A stretch of 64,000 bases of DNA from Hofstenia miamia. Its lineage: Eukaryota; Xenacoelomorpha; Acoela. The stretch is taken from the NCBI GenBank assembly GCA_004352715.1, contig SCFE01000051.1, positions 1,729,500 through 1,793,499 on the forward strand. The letters run 5' to 3'. Under the pieces are notes generated by a model. It saw only the letters and a program-made list of their open reading frames with translations, ran no database searches and was not told the DNA's origin. Numbering within the stretch: the stretch's first letter is position 1; the number at the start of each line of letters is the position of its first letter. Below, one piece after another: positions 59,099 through 64,000 of the stretch. Both the position numbers and the translations under genes were made by a program.

Positions 59099-59640
59099 TT
59101 ATTCCAATATTTGGTCGCAGCATTCTCCTAGTAATACAAGTATTTCAGGGCTTCTAAATGAATTTGCAACCAAGGTAATTCCTAACAATATGAATCGATT
59201 TTGTTTGCATTTTTTGGGAATAGGAGACGTTTTCAAATTCAGAAAAAATTGTTTTAACAGTTGCATCTCATATATGCTATTTTCGAATTCTGCCCTTGTA
59301 AGTGAAGCCAGCTTAAACCCTAAAGTCTTGCAAGTTGTTTCAAATTCCATGCTAATGCTTGAAAGCAATTTTTAGGTATCGCTAAATTCAGTAAAAACTT
59401 TAGGTTGCCATTTAAAGTATATCCGTGAAACGAATAGATTGGTTTATTTTCTTTCAAAAAAAGTGATTTTCATTGCAATTAACAGAAAACAGACAAAATC
59501 CTTTCTTAGAATATCGATACATTTGCTTTCAAGTATTAATAATGAATTTGCAAGAATTTTAAAGTTTAAGTTGGTTCCAATTACATGGGAGTTGATCGGA
59601 TTACTAATCACTGAAATGCGTGTAAATCTCAGAAAATAGA
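59099..59640 (-). pseudogene. Unidentified coding-like frame with two stops
   Basis: One minus-strand frame of about 180 codons is broken by only two TAA stops (near 59452 and 59374). The last 89 codons are fully open: SISMEFETTCKTLGFKLASL, then TRAEFENSIYEMQLLKQFF, then SPEILVLLGECCDQILE. In DNA this AT-rich, such a run is longer than usual. No family is recognised. It could be a degraded gene or a retrocopy; chance remains possible. Confidence 0.28.
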
Positions 59641-60208
59641 GTAAACCTAGATTTTTAAATGAAATAATTACTAATATGCTTTGATCTAGCTATTAAATAT
59701 TTTTTAAAATTAGTTTCGTAATTTATGGATATGCCCTTGTAGAGTACCGTTTAAAAATTAAGTATGTGGTTGTGGATGACGGGTCGGATCGGATTGATAT
59801 AATGTGGATCAATTCAGCGTTGGGTCAAAAAAATTATTCCACATCCTTCCAGTTTTTATGGAGAATCTGAAGAACTGAAAAAATCTAATGTGATTTTTCT
59901 ACGATTATTGATTTTCTTGAATTTGAAATCTTGCTTAAATTGCATTCCTAATCAAACAATAATTATTTGTAAATAATCACTTGCAATAAATAGGTTTTAA
60001 AACTCCTTTATGTATTTCTGCAATCGAAGCAAATATACTGACTTAAAATAATAACTGTCGTGAGTCGCAATTTTCCAAATTTAAAAAAAGATCTAAATTT
60101 TTTCGTTGAGTTTAGATTTTTAATAAAGCCCACCTCTTTAGTTTTTTGGATTAATCACATTTAAAATAATAAATTTCATTTCACCTGTTTAAATCTGAAT
60201 GACTGTAA
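59641..60208. other. non-coding DNA
   Basis: Nothing recognised up to the mariner insertion site. Confidence 0.45.
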
Positions 60209-60210
60209 TA

Positions 60211-61538
60211 TTAACATGTCTGGAAAAGAATTAGAATAATGCTGCAATGCAATTATTGTGTGCTGCGCATAGGTACATGCATGATTAATATTTAGCATGT
60301 CATACTAATTGTTGATTGGTTACATTTTATAACTGTTAGCAGAAATATAATGTGTGTGAATGATAATCATTACTCATTTGGTTTTTAGTGTGTCGCGTTG
60401 CAATGGAATATTCAAATTCAGCGTGCAGATTTTATGTGTATACCGAGTATCATAATGGAACATCTGCCGGAGATATTCACAGGAAATTGACCAATGTATG
60501 GCCAGATGATGTGCCTTGTTTGGCTACGATTTATGGATGGATTGCCAATTGCAAAGCAGAAACATTGTCAACGGAAAAAGGGCACAGTTCTGGTCGCCCT
60601 TCGTCATCCAGTTGTCCTGAAAATGTCACCAAGCTGCAAAAACTGATCGAAGAAAAGGACAGCGCATCATTAAGGCACTTGGCTGATCTTTTGGATGTAG
60701 GAAAAGATACTGTCAGAACCATGCTGAATCAATGTCTCAATATGAGAAAAATTTGCTCTGTCTGGGTTCCGTATTCCTTAACAGAAGTCCACAAGCAACA
60801 GCGGGTGCAATGTTGTCAAGAGGATATACGGCTCTTTCATGAACTGGGCATAGAGCAGTGGTGCCGACGGTATGTCATTACAGATGAATCTTGGGTACCA
60901 TTTTCTCCAATTCCTTGGAGGCGTGATCTGAAGAAATGGACCGCCAAAACAGACGCACGACCAAGGGCCATCCAAGCAACACCGAGGGGCCAGCGCACAA
61001 TGCTGCTTTTGGCGTACACTCACGATGGCAAATTTGCGATTCAGGGTACTGACAGGAATGAAAAAGTCGATAGTGAACGCTACAAACAGTTTGTCCAATA
61101 CACTATCGACAAATTTCGCCGTGAACGGCATGGGAGAGTACGGCAGCACGAGATTATCTGGAGACAAGACAATGCTCGTCCTCATGTTTCCCAAGTCACG
61201 ACACAATTCTTTCGCGACAAACAAATCGTTCTCTCGAAACAGGCGCCATATTCACCAGACCTCAATGGTTGTGACCGTTGGATCAACAAATGGCTGAAAC
61301 TGCAATTGAAACAGCAACAATTTGAAAGTAAAGAAGATCTGCTTTCCGCTGCGCGACAGGCCCTCACTTCTATTGAAAAAAGGAAGATGTTGGAGGAAGC
61401 AAATAAATATATCGCCCATTGTGAACATGTCATCCGACTCAACGGTGATTACACTGTCCAATAAACATGAATTGTTATGTTCTTTTTGTGTTAAATAAAC
61501 GTTTTGGCATTATTCTAATTCTTTTCCAGACATGTTAA
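60211..61538 (+). mobile_element. Complete mariner element (1328 bp)
   Basis: Perfect 32-bp terminal inverted repeats lie at 60211-60242 (starting TTAACATGTCTGGAAAAGAA) and 61507-61538 (inverted). TA target duplications are at 60209-60210 and 61539-61540. The length is the usual 1.3 kb for mariners. A single uninterrupted transposase fills the interior, with a leader of about 160 bp and a trailer of about 40 bp. The internal sequence is visibly richer in G+C than the flanks. Identical TIRs and an open frame argue for recent insertion and possible activity. Confidence 0.95.
60403..61464 (+). CDS. Mariner transposase, DD34D, 353 aa
   Basis: This enzyme cuts the element out and inserts it at TA. 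Residues 1-55 form the first helix-turn-helix (AGDIHRKLTNVWPDDVPCLA, then TIYGWIA). GRP at 64-66 is the linker, and 75-110 is the second HTH (SLRHLADLLDVGKDTVRTML). WVPYSLT at 121-127 is the mariner WVPHEL motif. The catalytic aspartates are D161 (VITDESW), D256 (WRQDNARPH) and D291 (GCD), with 34 residues between the last two, the DD34D signature of true mariners. YSPDL at 283-287 is also canonical. Length is normal for the family (about 345-355). I start at the ATG at 60403 (MEYSNSACRF); an upstream in-frame GTG at 60388 is unlikely to be used. No stop, frameshift or missing key residue is seen. The subfamily cannot be set by eye. Confidence 0.95.
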   Translation: MEYSNSACRFYVYTEYHNGTSAGDIHRKLTNVWPDDVPCLATIYGWIANCKAETLSTEKGHSSGRPSSSSCPENVTKLQKLIEEKDSASLRHLADLLDVGKDTVRTMLNQCLNMRKICSVWVPYSLTEVHKQQRVQCCQEDIRLFHELGIEQWCRRYVITDESWVPFSPIPWRRDLKKWTAKTDARPRAIQATPRGQRTMLLLAYTHDGKFAIQGTDRNEKVDSERYKQFVQYTIDKFRRERHGRVRQHEIIWRQDNARPHVSQVTTQFFRDKQIVLSKQAPYSPDLNGCDRWINKWLKLQLKQQQFESKEDLLSAARQALTSIEKRKMLEEANKYIAHCEHVIRLNGDYTVQ

Positions 61539-61540
61539 TA

Positions 61541-64000
61541 CATTCCATTTTTTGCCTTTGCTGAAATAATTGAAAATTTCAAATTTGGTAGAACAGTTTT
61601 ACCTGATTATGAAGAGACTAATTGAAGAGTACCACGAGCATTGATCTGTCAAATTCCAGTGACTCTCGTGAATTACTAGCATAGCAATGTGGTAGATTTA
61701 TTACAAAGTACAATCATAATAATCATTGTTTAAAAATATGTTTTCTGTAAGTTAAGAGACTCCAAATTTACAAAACAGATAATACTTAATGATTTCATGC
61801 AACCATTTAGTTTTTCAACAATAGAAGACCTGTACCTCCAGGCCTTCCAGATCTAAGACTGATGGAGAACCATTCATTACCTTCAGCCATGATAAATAAT
61901 AATAATAATAAAAATAGAAATGTATATTTTTAAATAATTAATTAAAATTAGTTCTATGAATGCACTCTGTTGTTTTCTAATATAGTAAAAAAATAAATAG
62001 AATATATTGCAGGGTGCTTCGAATAGTGTGCTACAAAAGTGTTCCTTAGGGCGACTAGATTACAGGTTTGGTGGGAGTATCATGTGCAGGGTGATTAATT
62101 GGTTTAGCAGAATTAAAGAGCTTCAGTGTGAGGTAGTCTCTGCTGTACTTGATCTGAACAGTTCTATATGTACATTAGAGTTGTACATTTTTCAGTAATT
62201 TTTAAAAATTACGTTTGAATAACCTGGCGTGATGCAGTTTTGTCAAAAAAATCATGTGCACAAAAAATTTCAAATATGTTGAAGTTTCCATTAAAATTAC
62301 AGTAAATAGGGGAATCCTCTATTGAAAAACAAATTATTTCTCATTTTTGTCTAATTTCCAGCAATTAGAAACTAAGTCGTTAAAATATACTTGATAAAAT
62401 CTTTTAGGAATGTTAAGGGAATAATTACGTCCTTATTGATGTCAATAAAGGAAAACCAAGTCTTACAAGCTAATCTATGCAAAGATTAATTGGATTTGAA
62501 TCCACATACTTACTAGCACTTTACTTATTAATGTCTGATGCTGCTGTGCACTTTGAACATATATTTTTACTCTAAATCTGCAAACATGTTACACCCTTAC
62601 CAGAGATGGCTTATGTTCAAACCAGGGCTGCACTCCTAAATAATTAACAAGGGCGCTCTAAGTTTGAGCAATGTATTTTTGTGTAATATTTTGACAGAAT
62701 TTAGTTTCTCAATAAATAAAATCCTACACCCATACACCGCAATAATACTTTAACAAGGGGACTGATTCCCCAATCAAGCATAACAAGGTGGACAGCCCCC
62801 GAACACCCCCCTCAAGTCAGATTCAAAACGCTTAATTATTGCTGCACATTTACCATCATTAATGATTTGAAGTTATTAAGAATCTACCAACCTATGAAAA
62901 ATACATTTACATAACCATCTTTTAAAATTAAGCATTCTGGAAAAAGGGGCATTAGGGATTTTTACAAATTCCATGGTGGTGTCATGAAAGACATAATGAC
63001 TTCGTGAAAACTCCAAGAAATATTTAATAATTTAAATGATAATTTGTCGATTTTAGCCGCGAGGCTAAAAAACGCGAAAATGTAATTATTTAGATATTTG
63101 GCAACAGGGATTCCCCTAATATTGCAATTTTTTTAGCAAAATTTCATCTCTGTTGATGGGGATCAAATTTAACCGATTTGAAAAAATTTTTTGCATTTTG
63201 ATTTTAATCAAAATTGCATCACATCAGGTTGTTCAAACTCAACTTTTCAAACATTACCGAAATATGGACATCCCTAATGTACATGCTCATACAGTAAACA
63301 TAATGTTAAAGTATATTCATACACATTGCTTAGGCGTAAAAACATACATATCTCACTAGATTGAATTTGAAATATACACATAGTAATAGACATGTAAAAA
63401 AGTTATAATTTTCGTTACACTTGGTATTAAATTATAGATCCTGACTACCCATGGGTTTGAGAAACAATGCAAAACTAGTTCAAGGACTCAAATTTTGAAT
63501 TCGACTTAATACTGTCTACAATCAGCCCCAAAAAATTCTAGTTTATCTCAACTTCTGTCAATTGATATACAAAGCTAGAAACATTTTCAGGAATATAAAA
63601 TTTCCTAGCCATTGATTTGATACATGCAGTGGGGTACATCTTCATTTTGTGGATCTTACATGCACATATATAAAAATATAATTTCTGTTATAGAGAATCT
63701 GTTAAGATTGGTATAATTTATTTTACCCAATGAGTTCCTAAATTTAGAACTCCGTGATCTTACCCTCAATTACGATATCATACCCGTCTCAGAGGTGGGC
63801 GTGGGCTAACTGAATTTACCCTACTACTTATAAAATTCATTTATCAGATACAACCATGGAATATAATTGCTTTTGGCAAAAAGAGTGTGCTTGGTAAAGC
63901 CCATGCGTGTTTTCTTGTAATTAACTCAACATTCTAAGGAAACAATTATTACGGTTTTCCTAAATAAAACTTTGAATTTTGCCCTTGTAAAAGTGTAGCT
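61541..64000. other. non-coding DNA, one weak exon candidate
   Basis: A frame at 62013-62198 follows an acceptor-like atattgcag and has protein-like composition (VLQKCSLGRLDYRFGGSIMC, VINWFSRIKELQCEV), but no domain or donor supports it. A perfect 8-bp hairpin, TTTTAGCC/GGCTAAAA, lies at 63051-63070. (AAT)n occurs near 61900. Nothing else is recognised. Confidence 0.35.

Noticed and set aside
60531-61461. Antisense ORFs of 60-148 codons inside the mariner
   Set aside because: They are shadows of the transposase frame in GC-richer DNA and have no domains.
63051-63070. TTTTAGCC/GGCTAAAA hairpin as a terminator
   Set aside because: Bacterial-type terminators are not expected in animal DNA and no gene precedes it.
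1-64000. CRISPR arrays, rRNA genes, prophage or operon structure
   Set aside because: No regularly spaced repeats, rRNA-like blocks or gene-dense runs were seen; the composition and introns indicate an animal genome.

Overview
This is AT-rich animal nuclear DNA (roughly 70% A+T by eye). It has many (TA)n and some (CT)n microsatellites, several N-gaps and almost no conventional genes. A metazoan host is suggested by an intron-bounded, phase 1-1, sequon-rich Ig-like exon (6126-6485, minus) and by the element mix: mariner, piggyBac, hAT, PIF/Harbinger-like MITEs, Penelope-like elements and non-LTR retrotransposons. I cannot name the species. I found no operons, CRISPR arrays, rRNA genes or convincing tRNA genes.

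Layout. 1-2.4 kb: a 31-bp palindrome with flanking direct repeats, then a decayed LINE reverse transcriptase. 5-6.5 kb: the best host exon. 11 kb: a small pseudogene. 15.6-16.2 kb: a mariner deletion derivative that still encodes a DNA-binding-only protein. 22.7-23.8 kb: two palindromic MITEs and a broken assembly junction. 26.5-28.6 kb: a Penelope relic, then a 1.07-kb TIR element with nested palindromes. 32.5-34.6 kb: a falsely duplicated block, then a Penelope GIY-YIG relic with a degenerate hammerhead-like motif. 41.9-42.9 kb: a hAT MITE inside (TA)n. 48.4-49.4 kb: a long-TIR element. 49.5-51.9 kb: a LINE split by a hAT insertion. 52.2-54.0 kb: an internally deleted piggyBac. 54.2-55.3 kb: a third LINE relic. 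57.2 kb: a Tc1/mariner-type helix-turn-helix relic. 60.2-61.5 kb: a complete, apparently intact mariner.

The elements can be ordered in part. The hAT at 50093-51569 must postdate the LINE it interrupts, because skipping the hAT and one copy of its target duplication rejoins the LINE frame. The mariner at 60.2 kb looks like the youngest insertion: its 32-bp TIRs are identical, its ORF is open with all three catalytic aspartates, and its base composition is visibly richer in G+C than its surroundings.

Assembly caution. Almost every N (single Ns at 1516, 13612, 17634 and 23252; runs at 24674, 33313, 53715 and 57755) separates two nearly identical copies of the flanking DNA that differ by SNPs and indels. 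This is the signature of two haplotypes placed in tandem, so duplicated ORFs next to these points should not be counted as paralogues.
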